Shown here: positions 43,967 through 53,065 of the stretch, one piece after another | How the letters are laid out: every line of letters starts with the position of its first letter | How positions within the stretch are numbered: position 1 is the first letter of the stretch | Assembly: GCA_023475345.1 (NCBI GenBank) | Contig: JAMCWD010000033.1 | Coordinates: 1-64,000, forward strand | Source: Chloroflexota bacterium | Lineage (GTDB): Bacteria; Vulcanimicrobiota; JAMCWD01 | DNA length: 64,000 bases | Reading direction: 5' to 3' | Program-made: the position numbers and the translations under genes | Notes under the pieces: generated by a model | The model's input: only the letters and a program-made list of their open reading frames with translations | Told to the model about the DNA's origin: nothing | Database searches by the model: none

Positions 43967-45280
43967 TTATTTTTCGACATACTGCCTTATATATTCATAC
44001 GCCGGGGTGAACCTGCCCCGGTGAATTATAACCGCATTTTTCAATTCCGCGGGAAGGTTCAATGAACCGAAATCCGCATCGTAATCCGCCGAGACCAGGG
44101 CTGGCACGAATTTTTTTATAATGCCGCTGAAAAAATCGGACGAGTCGCGCGGCAGTTCGCTGGGCAGGAAATCGACCGCCAGGACAACCACTCCCCTGCC
44201 CTCCCATCCGTCTTTTATCGTGCCGTCTTCCGGGTTATATACGTAAACCGGGTTACCGGGGTCTGTGGGCTTGAGAGTACACTCAATGGACCCCTCCACA
44301 TCACAACTCACGTCTCCTATGACCCGCAGGCGGACGTGGACGCCCTCTTCATCCCACTTTTTAAGCTGTTCTTTTGTCAGGAGCCTGGGATAACGCTCTT
44401 CCCAGTAGATCCCGTTCAACAGCACCGTCAGGTGGGGGGTGTATCTTTCAAATATCGACCTGTATTTTTCAGGGTGCCTGTAATATTCGTCAAGGTTGAA
44501 TATGGCGCCGGGCTCCACCGGCTCGACCATGTCTTCCTCATGGAACACGACTTTATATAAACGGTCGCCCGGCAGGTTTTCTTTTTTAACTACGGAGGCC
44601 ACGTCACCGGGCTTTATCTCTTCAAACGGCAGCAAGTCGAATACTTCCTGCGCCCCTATAGAAACATTCCCGTAGCCTGCGAAGCCGAATATCATGGGCC
44701 GCAAATTTTCGGGCAGGGGATTTTCTTTCAGCAGTCCGCCCACAGCCGAGATCGATTTTCCGGCTTCTTCCAGATCCTTATATTCCTTTGCACACAGGAT
44801 TTTCGAAAAGGGCGTTTCGTACCCTTCCCACTCAAGCCTTTTGCCAAGCGCCCACAACGAATCTATCATGCCCGCCTGGCCCGCCTGCCTGCCGAAAAAT
44901 ACAAGCCTCCGGCCTTTTTCATCGACTATCTTCTCATAATCGATTAAAGTACAACCGAGCTCCATCATCCTCCTGAGCATCGGCATATTATATTCCTGTC
45001 CCTTGATGACATGCGAAAAAAAGACATACGTTCTGTCCGGAAGAAAAAAAGACGGCGGGATCTCCTTTACCCCCATAACGACCCTGCAATCGGAGAGGTC
45101 CTCGTTAATCTCGGCACCGGCACAACGGTATTCCCGCTCGTTATATATCCTGGTCCCTGAAGGCTGCACTACAACATTTATCCCGAAACTCTCAATCAAA
45201 TCCCTTATGTCGTCAGGCACAAGGGGAACCCGCACTTCCCACCTGTTCTTGTCTTCTCTCCTGATGCCCAGGTTGTACAC
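43967..45280 (-). CDS. Lysine-ketoglutarate reductase (AASS N-terminal-half-like)
   Basis: A 437-aa enzyme of the alanine dehydrogenase/LKR superfamily. The N-terminus NLGIRREDKNRWEVRVPLVP, SHVIKGQEYNMPMLRRM and GFAGYGNVSIGAQEVFDLLP correspond to the lysine-ketoglutarate reductase half of animal and plant LKR/SDH. It should condense lysine and 2-oxoglutarate to saccharopine. The C-terminal part (IGDVSCDVEGSIECTLKPTD) is also characteristic. With the next gene it gives a complete saccharopine pathway step pair. No downstream aminoadipate-semialdehyde enzyme is in the window, so direction (breakdown or synthesis) is inferred only from similarity to catabolic AASS. Confidence 0.88.
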   Translation of the reverse strand: MYNLGIRREDKNRWEVRVPLVPDDIRDLIESFGINVVVQPSGTRIYNEREYRCAGAEINEDLSDCRVVMGVKEIPPSFFLPDRTYVFFSHVIKGQEYNMPMLRRMMELGCTLIDYEKIVDEKGRRLVFFGRQAGQAGMIDSLWALGKRLEWEGYETPFSKILCAKEYKDLEEAGKSISAVGGLLKENPLPENLRPMIFGFAGYGNVSIGAQEVFDLLPFEEIKPGDVASVVKKENLPGDRLYKVVFHEEDMVEPVEPGAIFNLDEYYRHPEKYRSIFERYTPHLTVLLNGIYWEERYPRLLTKEQLKKWDEEGVHVRLRVIGDVSCDVEGSIECTLKPTDPGNPVYVYNPEDGTIKDGWEGRGVVVLAVDFLPSELPRDSSDFFSGIIKKFVPALVSADYDADFGSLNLPAELKNAVIIHRGRFTPAYEYIRQYVEK

Positions 45281-45419
45281 TTTTCCTCCTGATTAAAAAA
45301 AAGTCGGGGACTTCCCTCGACGATGGTAAATTCTACAAGATCCATATCTTTTTCCTTCTTTGTATTATGAAATATTTTTAAGGGGGAAAACCGGCGCAGT
45401 TATAGAATTTTTAAATATC

Positions 45420-46019
45420 ATGGGAGAGTTGATAATAAGGGATTACAGACCTGAAGATAAGGAAGAATGGCTCCGCCTGAGAGTTGTCTCATTTTTGCAT
45501 ACGGCATATTATGATGACGTGTATGATGACCGTATCCCCAGGGATAATCCTCTAATAGATCTCGTAGCCGAGCTTGACGGCGAGTTGGTCGGCCTGCTTG
45601 AAACGGAGATAGATCCCGATCCCGAGAGCATATTCGAGCATCCGCCGGGCTTATGCGGGATAGTCTGGAACCTTGCAGTACACCCGGACCACCGGAGAAA
45701 AGGCATCGGCGGCAAACTTCTTTCCGAGCTTGAAAATAGAGCGCGGCAGGCCGGGATAACATACCTGGAGGCATGGACCAGGGATGATGAAGATGTGCTA
45801 CGGTGGTACGGCGGAATGGGGTTCGAGATTAAATACGTGTATCTCCATGTTTACCTGGAAAACGAAGAGCACAAAGGCATATTGAAATCCTGCGTAAAAG
45901 GATTGACTCCGGTAAAATCATTCTGCCACGGCATCGGTGTAAGTGCTTCAAAGCTGGTTAAAAAGCATCGCGTAAAGAGAATACATGCCTGTAACGGCAT
46001 GATGAAAATCCTGGCGTAA
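45420..46019 (+). CDS. GNAT-family N-acetyltransferase
   Basis: A 199-aa protein with a GNAT domain in the first 150 residues: IIRDYRPEDKEEWLRL at the start, the acetyl-CoA-binding motif VHPDHRRKGIGGKLLSELE and WYGGMGFEIKY near its end. A C-terminal basic tail (about residues 150-199, ending CNGMMKILA) is unassigned. The substrate is unknown. The ATG at 45420 begins the domain, though no clear ribosome site precedes it; a TTG 20 codons upstream is possible. Divergent from the lysine operon. Confidence 0.82.
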   Translation: MGELIIRDYRPEDKEEWLRLRVVSFLHTAYYDDVYDDRIPRDNPLIDLVAELDGELVGLLETEIDPDPESIFEHPPGLCGIVWNLAVHPDHRRKGIGGKLLSELENRARQAGITYLEAWTRDDEDVLRWYGGMGFEIKYVYLHVYLENEEHKGILKSCVKGLTPVKSFCHGIGVSASKLVKKHRVKRIHACNGMMKILA

Positions 46020-46072
46020 TATCAAATTCCGGGCGGCGGGATTTCTGTATCCGAAGCCATCATAAGACAAAA

Positions 46073-47101
46073 TCAGGAAGCATCCGGCTCATTCGTTTTC
46101 AGGGGATGGGCCGGGTCGGCCTGTGCTGGTTGTTGCTGCTGGGTGTAAGCATATCCTTCAGGGGCGTACTCATAAGGCTCCTGCTTTACCGGGGGATATC
46201 CGGCAGGTTCCCTGTATCCAAGGTTTTCAGCCAGGATCTCGAGATCCATGCCTTCCTTCCTGATCCTGATGTCATAATACAGAAGCACGTAGCCAGCCTG
46301 CGCGAATGGGATCAAGACCGTCCCGCCGATTTGAGACAGGACATTCCCGATATATGATGCGGCGATGGCATTCGACCCTGACCCTAATATAACACCCACT
46401 GGTATCAATACGACAAAGCTCAGTATCATCTGTATCACGGAGGATAATATAACCATGAGGATAATCAGGAGAAGCACCTTGCCGGGCGAATCCTGGAAAA
46501 GCTTTTTGCTCCGCCATAAGCCGGTTATATTATACTTATTTTCAATCACCATTACCGGCGGGAGGAGTATGCTCCATAACATGAACAGGATGGAGGAACT
46601 TAACCCCAGTATAATCAACACTATTCCCGGCAGCAGAAAATTCTTTATTATTAATGGAAACCCTAGAACAATAAGCAGAAACTCCATCATTATAATTATG
46701 CCTAAAAGTAAAAAAGTGCCTATAATTTTCCATTTTCTCCTGAAAACTTCGGCATAAGCCGATTTTATGGTTACTTTTTTTCCCAGGTAATTTTCCGATA
46801 TCGCCCATGTTATGGCGCACATAGACAGGGGCCATGCAAAGATAATGATAAAAAAATAAAGCAGCATCAGTGGAACAAAGATTTTTAAAACGCTTGCAGG
46901 TGAAGCATAGTTTTTCGCATCGCCTACAGACACAATAAAAAGGCCTAAAATCACCAGGGCAGGTATCCATATTATCAGGATGATGCCCAGGTACGTTACG
47001 AAATTTCTTTTGTAAAGCTTAAACGCGGTATCGAATATATCTCCGAAGTCCATCGGGACGAATGGAAACGGCTTATTTTCGGATTTGCTTAACATTAACA
47101 A
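46073..47101 (-). CDS. Multi-pass membrane protein (GPDPase membrane-domain-like)
   Basis: A 342-aa protein with about six hydrophobic helices and a proline-, tyrosine- and glutamine-rich cytoplasmic tail (residues 295-342, including YAYTQQQQPAQADP). The start FPFVPMDFGDIFDTAFKLYKRN and the end of the last helix (GYVLLYYDIRIRKEGMDLEI) are typical of the large family of glycerophosphodiesterase membrane-domain-like proteins, which have no proven function. GGAGG lies six bases upstream of the ATG. It stands alone between the GNAT and uppP genes. Confidence 0.75.
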   Translation of the reverse strand: MLMLSKSENKPFPFVPMDFGDIFDTAFKLYKRNFVTYLGIILIIWIPALVILGLFIVSVGDAKNYASPASVLKIFVPLMLLYFFIIIFAWPLSMCAITWAISENYLGKKVTIKSAYAEVFRRKWKIIGTFLLLGIIIMMEFLLIVLGFPLIIKNFLLPGIVLIILGLSSSILFMLWSILLPPVMVIENKYNITGLWRSKKLFQDSPGKVLLLIILMVILSSVIQMILSFVVLIPVGVILGSGSNAIAASYIGNVLSQIGGTVLIPFAQAGYVLLYYDIRIRKEGMDLEILAENLGYREPAGYPPVKQEPYEYAPEGYAYTQQQQPAQADPAHPLKTNEPDAS

Positions 47102-47252
47102 CCTCCCGGTTATCCCCCTGTAAATATTTCACGCTACCGCGATATTTATCCTGCATGGGCACGGGATAAAAAGGAAACTTGGGAACATAAAAATTCAGCC
47201 GTGAAAAAATCCTGTTAATCCGGTCTTTATATACGGCTTAACAGCGCCGATA

Positions 47253-48080
47253 TCATGCGTGAAACGCCAGGTACAGGAGGAAGGCGCCCAGGATCAGCCT
47301 GTAAATAACGAAGGCGTCGAAGCCGTGTTTCCTGAGATACTTGAGAAGGAACGCGACGACTGCGTACCCGGTCAATGCGGAAGTTATAATGACGATCAAA
47401 GTCGGTACCAACGGGCATGACACTTCTCCCGAGACCGCCATTTTGCCGCCTTCGTAAAGAGCGGCGGCGGCTATTACCGGGATGGATATAAGGAATGAAT
47501 ACCTTGCGGCGGTTTCCCTTGTAAAGCCTGAGAGAAGGGCGTAAGTCATTGTGATGCCGGACCTGGAAACGCCTGGTATCAGGGCCAGGGCCTGTGCAAG
47601 CCCGATGAGCAGGGAGTCGGCCCAGGAAACATCTTTCAATTCCCTCTTCTTTGACCCGAAACGGTCGGCTGCGAACAAAATTATTCCAAAAAGGATCAGC
47701 ATCGCGGCTATGCTGGAGACAGTGCTCATGTGGTCTTCGATCCATCCGCCCATCAATACGCCGAATATAGCCGCAGGCACCGTGCTTACGATCATGAACC
47801 ATGCAAGCTTTCCCTCGGGATTTTCCTTCAGCCCCCCCAGGCGGAAACTTTTGAAAAATCCCGACGCCAGGCCGCCAAGCTCCCCCCTGAAGTAAACTAA
47901 TAGCGCGATGAGAGTCCCTACATGAGCGGCGACATCGAATGCTTTCCCGAAATATTCCCAGTGAAAAACAAGCGGAAAGATGACAAGGTGAGCGGAGCTG
48001 CTTACAGGCAAAAACTCGGCTGCGCCCTGGATTATCCCCAGGATTATGGCTTCGATTATGGGATTGGACATCGCAGTCAT
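47253..48080 (-). CDS. uppP: Undecaprenyl-diphosphate phosphatase
   Basis: A 275-aa integral membrane enzyme (BacA/UppP) that recycles the undecaprenyl carrier of cell-wall synthesis; it also gives bacitracin resistance when abundant. Its two active-site signatures are intact: GAAEFLPVSSSAHL near residue 21 and LIPGVSRSGITM in the second half. Eight helices are predicted by eye. The ATG at 48080 shares one base with the stop of the amidase gene (TAATG), so they are coupled; an ATG three codons later is possible. It ends a three-gene envelope operon. Confidence 0.95.
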   Translation of the reverse strand: MTAMSNPIIEAIILGIIQGAAEFLPVSSSAHLVIFPLVFHWEYFGKAFDVAAHVGTLIALLVYFRGELGGLASGFFKSFRLGGLKENPEGKLAWFMIVSTVPAAIFGVLMGGWIEDHMSTVSSIAAMLILFGIILFAADRFGSKKRELKDVSWADSLLIGLAQALALIPGVSRSGITMTYALLSGFTRETAARYSFLISIPVIAAAALYEGGKMAVSGEVSCPLVPTLIVIITSALTGYAVVAFLLKYLRKHGFDAFVIYRLILGAFLLYLAFHA

Positions 48081-50017
48081 TATTTTTTCCCGGAGAGATA
48101 AACTCTCAGTCCTTCGGCAATGCCCTCCGCAAGCTTCTGGCGGAAATTGGGATCGGTGAGCAGCCTCGCTTCCGTCGGGTTGGAGATATAACAACATTCG
48201 ACAAGGGCCGCAGGCATCGTTGTATGAGCGAGGACATAAAAACGGTTACGCCTTACACCCTGATTTTTTCTCTGCCCTTTCTGTATTACGCTCTGGAGGA
48301 GGCAGTCCGCAAGCTGCTTGTCTTTCTGCTTGTAATAATGGAGGGATGTCCCGTTGACATTACTACTGTATGAAGCGTTTATGTGTATGCTGATGAAAAG
48401 GTCGGCCCCCATCGAATTGGCAACCCTGACCCTTGCCCCCAGTTCTTCGCGTGCGGTTGATCCCTGGTAGCTGACATCCCTGTCGTCATATCTCGTCAGT
48501 ATGACGTTCAGACCCCAGCCTGTAAGTATCTTCGTCAGCCTGTCGGTGATATCGAGAGTCAGGTATTTTTCGCTCAGGCCGACCCCCGTATTCATCGCGC
48601 CGGGGTCGCTTCCGCCGTGACCGGGGTCTATGCATATAGCCGCCCCTGTAAGCGGGAAGCCTGTTGCGCCGACCCCTCTCAATATGGAGGATTCGGGATC
48701 TATTTTCTTGTGTGTAACGAGGACTACAAGCTGGTTCCCGGCTTTTTTCCCCACCAGGAATTCAACATCGACAGGTTCTTTCAGCGCAAGTACAACGCGG
48801 GTTATCGGCAGGGGGTTCACCTGGAACTGTGCGGCTCTGACCTGTGATATGACGGGGTCCGAAAGGTTTTCTATAACTTTCGAGCCTCCGAGGACAGCCC
48901 GGCCGAAATCTATGAATATGCGGTTATCAGGCTCCCTGAGCCTGTGCCATTCATACTGCATCGGCCCTGTGCCTATCACCACTATCCTAACGCCTTCGTC
49001 TCCCGGCAGGTCCTCGACCTGTATGCTTTTGATTTGCTGCCGTGCGAAGTTCTGACCGGGCGCATACGCGGGGGGGAGCTCTATGCTTATAACAGCCTCG
49101 CGGAGATCCATCCGGGAGTTCATCTTTACCCTGACTTCCTGCGTGAGCGGAATAACGATCCTGACAAGGTTAGGCGCAGTGGTAAATTGCCCGTAACGGA
49201 TCTCGCCCGCATCGGGATGCACCATCTTTACCGGCTCGGCTCCTAAAACGGCATTCGGTATGTCTATTACGTACCGGGCAGGCTCTCTCAGGAAAAAGTC
49301 TTTTACCTTGAGAGGTGATGACGCCCTTATCATCAGGTCGTAATTACCCTTGTTATGCTTGAGCCTTAATTCCGTAATAAGGGGATCGAGGTAATATTTG
49401 CCCGTGTCCTCTGCCTTTGAAAGACCGGCTTCGTAATACGCCGCTATAAGATAAAAATTTATGTAAGGCTTTCCATCAATTACCTGGAGCGGCTTGATGA
49501 ATTTCTCTTTCCCTACTGCCGCTTCTTCGCTGTCTTTCTTCAGAACCAGCGAATCCCTTTCTTTAGTGAGGGTCAGCTTGCCGCCTTTCCATGTAATGTT
49601 TCCCGCGAATGATGCGATTATATCTTTCGTTTCGTCGGCGTCCGCCTGAAGAAAAATATCTTCGCCTTTAAGACAGGCTTTTGCTTTCAGGCCGATGCCC
49701 ATGACTGCGACGTTTATCGTTTTGAATTCAGGCTCCGATGAAGCCGTGCCTTTGCCCGCGTTCACCTCGGAAGGCGTGATTTTGACTTCCGGTGACTCCT
49801 CATGGGACGGCTCCTTACCTTCGATATCCTGCTTGTTTTTGTCTTCAACTCCAGGTTCTACTTTTTCAAGCTGAACCATTTTCACCGACGTCGAAGACTT
49901 TCCGCCTGCGCCCGGCTCATTAATTTCTCCGAACGCCAGCGATGCGGAAACTAAAACGAAAATTAAAATCGTTACGATGATTTTCGATATAAAAGCGCAG
50001 CAGGTATTATGCTTCAT
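48080..50017 (-). CDS. N-acetylmuramoyl-L-alanine amidase with copper-amine-oxidase-like and AMIN domains
   Basis: A 645-aa exported peptidoglycan amidase. Signal peptide (residues about 1-30), an acidic linker, a domain resembling copper-amine-oxidase N-terminal repeats (about 100-210), two AMIN-like domains (about 215-420: VKDFFLREPARYVIDIPNAV, then a second with PDNRIFIDFGRAV), and a C-terminal Amidase_3 domain (about 450-642). The zinc ligands are present in IDPGHGGSDPGA, LSEKYLTLDI and SIHINASY, and VECCYISNP carries the catalytic Glu. AMIN domains target septa or secretion systems. It overlaps the deacetylase gene by four bases. Confidence 0.93.
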   Translation of the reverse strand: MKHNTCCAFISKIIVTILIFVLVSASLAFGEINEPGAGGKSSTSVKMVQLEKVEPGVEDKNKQDIEGKEPSHEESPEVKITPSEVNAGKGTASSEPEFKTINVAVMGIGLKAKACLKGEDIFLQADADETKDIIASFAGNITWKGGKLTLTKERDSLVLKKDSEEAAVGKEKFIKPLQVIDGKPYINFYLIAAYYEAGLSKAEDTGKYYLDPLITELRLKHNKGNYDLMIRASSPLKVKDFFLREPARYVIDIPNAVLGAEPVKMVHPDAGEIRYGQFTTAPNLVRIVIPLTQEVRVKMNSRMDLREAVISIELPPAYAPGQNFARQQIKSIQVEDLPGDEGVRIVVIGTGPMQYEWHRLREPDNRIFIDFGRAVLGGSKVIENLSDPVISQVRAAQFQVNPLPITRVVLALKEPVDVEFLVGKKAGNQLVVLVTHKKIDPESSILRGVGATGFPLTGAAICIDPGHGGSDPGAMNTGVGLSEKYLTLDITDRLTKILTGWGLNVILTRYDDRDVSYQGSTAREELGARVRVANSMGADLFISIHINASYSSNVNGTSLHYYKQKDKQLADCLLQSVIQKGQRKNQGVRRNRFYVLAHTTMPAALVECCYISNPTEARLLTDPNFRQKLAEGIAEGLRVYLSGKK

Positions 50018-51333
50018 TTATTTCCATCCTCGGAATATTTTTCTTGTCCCTGGGTTTCCGGTTTTTTCACGCCTTCTCCCTGCCCGGGCTCCCCGATTGT
50101 TTTAACCTTTTCAGGGGCTGGGCCTTCATTGTATTTGACCGTCTCTTCGATTATTGTTTCTTCGGTCCCTCCCCCGGTTGAAGGCTTGAACGCCTTTTGC
50201 GTTTTCTTCTTAGAATATTCGCCTTTATGTAATGTTTCAGTCTCGGTATATTCGATAACGGGGACGCCCTTTCCCGGCGAGGATTTTTTGACGGCCATAC
50301 CTGCTTTTTCTTTCGCGGCGGAAGCGGTATTCAACTCCCCTTCCCCGAGAACGCTGACGATGTCTTTTGCCGAAACCAACTCGAAGCCTTCGCTTTCAAG
50401 CTCCGGCAGGGCTTTCTTCAACGCTTCGACCGTTCCCCGGCGCGGATGCCCGATGGCCACTGCAAATCCCCTTTCTCTGGCGATCCTCTTTAGCTGCTCA
50501 ATCTGTCCTTTTACATATTCGGGATCATCGACATTATCCAGGAATACCTGTCTCCTCCCGAACGGGATCCCTACCTCCGCCGCAGCGGCCAGGCACCGGG
50601 AATCCGAAGATGTAGCGCTGTCAACGAAAAAAAGACCGTTATCTTTAAGATCTTTAAGCACGATACCCATGAGCTTTTCATCCGACGTGGCCTTTGAGCC
50701 TTCATGGTTATTGGCGCCGACGGCATAAGGCACCGATAACTGGGCTTTCTCGATAATGGCTTTTATCTCTTCGAAAGACATGCCCGTCATGATCCTTAAA
50801 GGCGTCTTTTCACGGGCGTTAAAAGATTCCATCGGCAGGTGTATCAGCACCGTTTTGCCCGTTTCATGCGCCTTCCCTGCCATTTCCTTCGATTTTGAAA
50901 GATCCGGTATAACCGAAATATTCAATGCGTAAGGCATATCGAGTATCGCCTTCTCGCGCTCGAAACCGTTTCCGAAATCGTCTATTATTATCACTATCCT
51001 GGGAGGGCCTGTATATTTCAGGGGCTTCGGCATCACCAGCGCAACAGGAGACTTTATAGCTGTCGGCTTCGCCTTCGGCACGACGGCCTGCGGCGGTGTA
51101 ACTTCAGGAGGCGGCGTTTCGACCTTAACCGGCGCGACCTTATGAACAGGAACTACAGCCTTTACAACGGGAGTATGCGATTTCCTGGTTTTGTTCACGG
51201 AATATATGAATGCGATTAAACCTGCGATGACAAAAATTATGATAAGGAAAATTATTGCGGCTATTAATATTTCACCGGATTGGCCGCAATTTTTTCCGGG
51301 AGTAATTTTCCTGAAGCTTTTATTTATCGTCAT
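50014..51333 (-). CDS. Divergent polysaccharide deacetylase-family protein (YibQ-like)
   Basis: A 439-aa protein with an N-terminal membrane anchor (residues about 23-45), a proline- and valine-rich periplasmic stalk (about 50-105) and a divergent polysaccharide deacetylase domain (about 108-330). Family motifs: RIVIIIDDFGNG, TVLIHLPMES, VGANNHEGSKAT and AVAIGHPRRGTVEAL. The C-terminal 100 residues are charged and disordered, ending in a proline/glutamate/glycine-rich part. It should remove acyl groups from a cell-wall or exported polysaccharide. The next gene starts inside its stop (ATGA), and a second amidase gene is divergent, 120 bases away. Confidence 0.9.
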   Translation of the reverse strand: MTINKSFRKITPGKNCGQSGEILIAAIIFLIIIFVIAGLIAFIYSVNKTRKSHTPVVKAVVPVHKVAPVKVETPPPEVTPPQAVVPKAKPTAIKSPVALVMPKPLKYTGPPRIVIIIDDFGNGFEREKAILDMPYALNISVIPDLSKSKEMAGKAHETGKTVLIHLPMESFNAREKTPLRIMTGMSFEEIKAIIEKAQLSVPYAVGANNHEGSKATSDEKLMGIVLKDLKDNGLFFVDSATSSDSRCLAAAAEVGIPFGRRQVFLDNVDDPEYVKGQIEQLKRIARERGFAVAIGHPRRGTVEALKKALPELESEGFELVSAKDIVSVLGEGELNTASAAKEKAGMAVKKSSPGKGVPVIEYTETETLHKGEYSKKKTQKAFKPSTGGGTEETIIEETVKYNEGPAPEKVKTIGEPGQGEGVKKPETQGQEKYSEDGNK

Positions 51334-51453
51334 TTATTATTATAAGCGTTGCCTTTATTTTTCCAGTCTGGATCTGCTTTTTCGCCGATCCAGTCTAAAC
51401 TCCTGCCGTTTCCGGAATGCAGGAACTTGTATTTAAAACATGAATTTTACAGC

Positions 51454-52950
51454 ATGAAAAAGAAGCTGTTGATCTTATTGTTACTTGGCATCCTGGCGGC
51501 AGTTCCTGTTTTTTCCGGCATCAAACCCGAGCTTGTTTCCCCAAGGGACGTGTTGTGGGTGATGCCGGGAGATTTGATCAGGCTTGAGGTCAAGGTGCCT
51601 TCCGGCGGGAAAGTAAAAGTAATACTGGCCGGAGATATATCCTGCGATTTGAAGGAGTCGGCACCGGGACTGTATTCGGGGGCTGTCATGGCGCCCGGTC
51701 CCGGAACAGATCTTTCTCCTTCGATTATTTTCAAAAAAGGTTTCGGAACAACTGAAGCCAAAGCGGACCTGAAAATCCTGATCCTTTCCCCGACGAAAGT
51801 ATTGACGGGGGCGGTCATAGAAAGTAAACAGCCCCTGCGCTCGGGACCGTCGTATGATTGTGACAGGATCGGCTATGCGCCCAAAGGGTGTCTCCTACAG
51901 GTAACCGGGAAGCAGGATAACTGGTGGAAAGTCAAATTGTCCGGCGCGCAAGACGGCTGGGTGGACTCCCGGACAATATCCGAGCCTGTAGAGGGAGCGA
52001 AGCCTTCCCATGCCTTTTTAGAAGGCATAAAAGTCCTGGATTATCCATCCTCCGACAGGCTCCGCATCCAGCTTACAGATAAAGTCCCTTACGATATCCG
52101 GGATACGTTGTATCCGGCGACGCTCGAACTCACCCTGTACTGCTGTGATCTCAGGATGTTCGAAATCAAATACAACAGGCTTTCCCCCAGGATTAAAGAG
52201 ATAACGCTGGTGCAAGAAGCATCGGGCATGGTGAAAGTCAGGATAGCGTACGGTGCGCCGCGTTTCTGGGGCTATGGCGCTCAATACAAGGGCAGCCTCC
52301 TGCTTCTCGATATAAAACGCCCCCCTAAGGTTTCTGAAAAAAATCTCAATGGATTGAAGGTGTTGATTGATCCCGGTCATGGCGGTAGTGATACAGGGGC
52401 GCTGGGCGTCTATGGGACGAATGAGAAGGACTTGAACCTGAGTGTTGCTTTCATGCTGGGGAAGATGCTGAGGCAGGCGGGGGCGGAAGTGTTTTTTTCC
52501 CGGTGGAAAGATGTCGATTTAACGCCGCCCGCATCGCCTGCAGCCGAAGAGCTTGACGCACGGGTCCAGTCCGCCGTCATGAATAACGCCGATATTATGG
52601 TGAGCATCCACCACAACGCAAAACCCGTGATCAAGGAAGCCCGCAAAGCCCGCGGGACTCATGTTTATTACTACAGGGCCCAGAGCCTCCCCCTTGCGGA
52701 ACATATCGCGAGGAACATGGGTGTTACTGTCAAAGAGCCGGAATACGTGCCCATCTGGAGATCTTTTTACCTGATAAGGGAATCCCGCCTGCCGTCGGTT
52801 CTCGTGGAGTGTGCGTTTTTATCGAACCCGTCATCGGAGTTGATGATGCTCGAAAAAGATTATCCCGAAAAAGCCGCATCCGGCATATACCGGGGGATAA
52901 GAGATTTCGTAACCGAGGCGGAGAAAACCGATCCTGAGATGAAAACCTAA
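51454..52950 (+). CDS. N-acetylmuramoyl-L-alanine amidase with SH3 domain
   Basis: A 498-aa exported amidase. Signal peptide MKKKLLILLLLGILAAVPVF; an Ig-like or Ca-binding-like region; a bacterial SH3 domain around residues 120-180 (QPLRSGPSYDCDRIGYAPKG, WWKVKLSGAQDGWVDSR); an AMIN-like region (about 190-290); and an Amidase_3 domain (about 305-490) with IDPGHGGSDTGA, TNEKDLNLSVAFML, SIHHNAKP and VECAFLSNPSS. It cleaves the amide between muramic acid and L-alanine. The ATG at 51454 starts the signal peptide; the longer open frame has no such sequence. Divergent from the deacetylase-amidase-uppP operon. Confidence 0.92.
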   Translation: MKKKLLILLLLGILAAVPVFSGIKPELVSPRDVLWVMPGDLIRLEVKVPSGGKVKVILAGDISCDLKESAPGLYSGAVMAPGPGTDLSPSIIFKKGFGTTEAKADLKILILSPTKVLTGAVIESKQPLRSGPSYDCDRIGYAPKGCLLQVTGKQDNWWKVKLSGAQDGWVDSRTISEPVEGAKPSHAFLEGIKVLDYPSSDRLRIQLTDKVPYDIRDTLYPATLELTLYCCDLRMFEIKYNRLSPRIKEITLVQEASGMVKVRIAYGAPRFWGYGAQYKGSLLLLDIKRPPKVSEKNLNGLKVLIDPGHGGSDTGALGVYGTNEKDLNLSVAFMLGKMLRQAGAEVFFSRWKDVDLTPPASPAAEELDARVQSAVMNNADIMVSIHHNAKPVIKEARKARGTHVYYYRAQSLPLAEHIARNMGVTVKEPEYVPIWRSFYLIRESRLPSVLVECAFLSNPSSELMMLEKDYPEKAASGIYRGIRDFVTEAEKTDPEMKT

Positions 52951-53026
52951 GAGTAATAACCCGGTAAGAAAAACTTTATCGCCGGACATCGGTAACAAAA
53001 ATTCATCTTCGCTTTACCTCCACGTG

Positions 53027-53055
53027 TTGCCCGACCGGGAGAAACGTTGTACAAT
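53027..53055 (+). promoter_or_regulatory. Sigma-70-like promoter giving a nearly leaderless mRNA
   Basis: TTGCCC (53027-53032), a spacer of exactly 17, and TACAAT (53050-53055). Transcription should begin near 53061-53063, only about 3-6 bases before the ATG at 53066. No ribosome site exists there, which fits a leaderless transcript. Confidence 0.55.
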
Positions 53056-53065
53056 AAAAGCTGTC

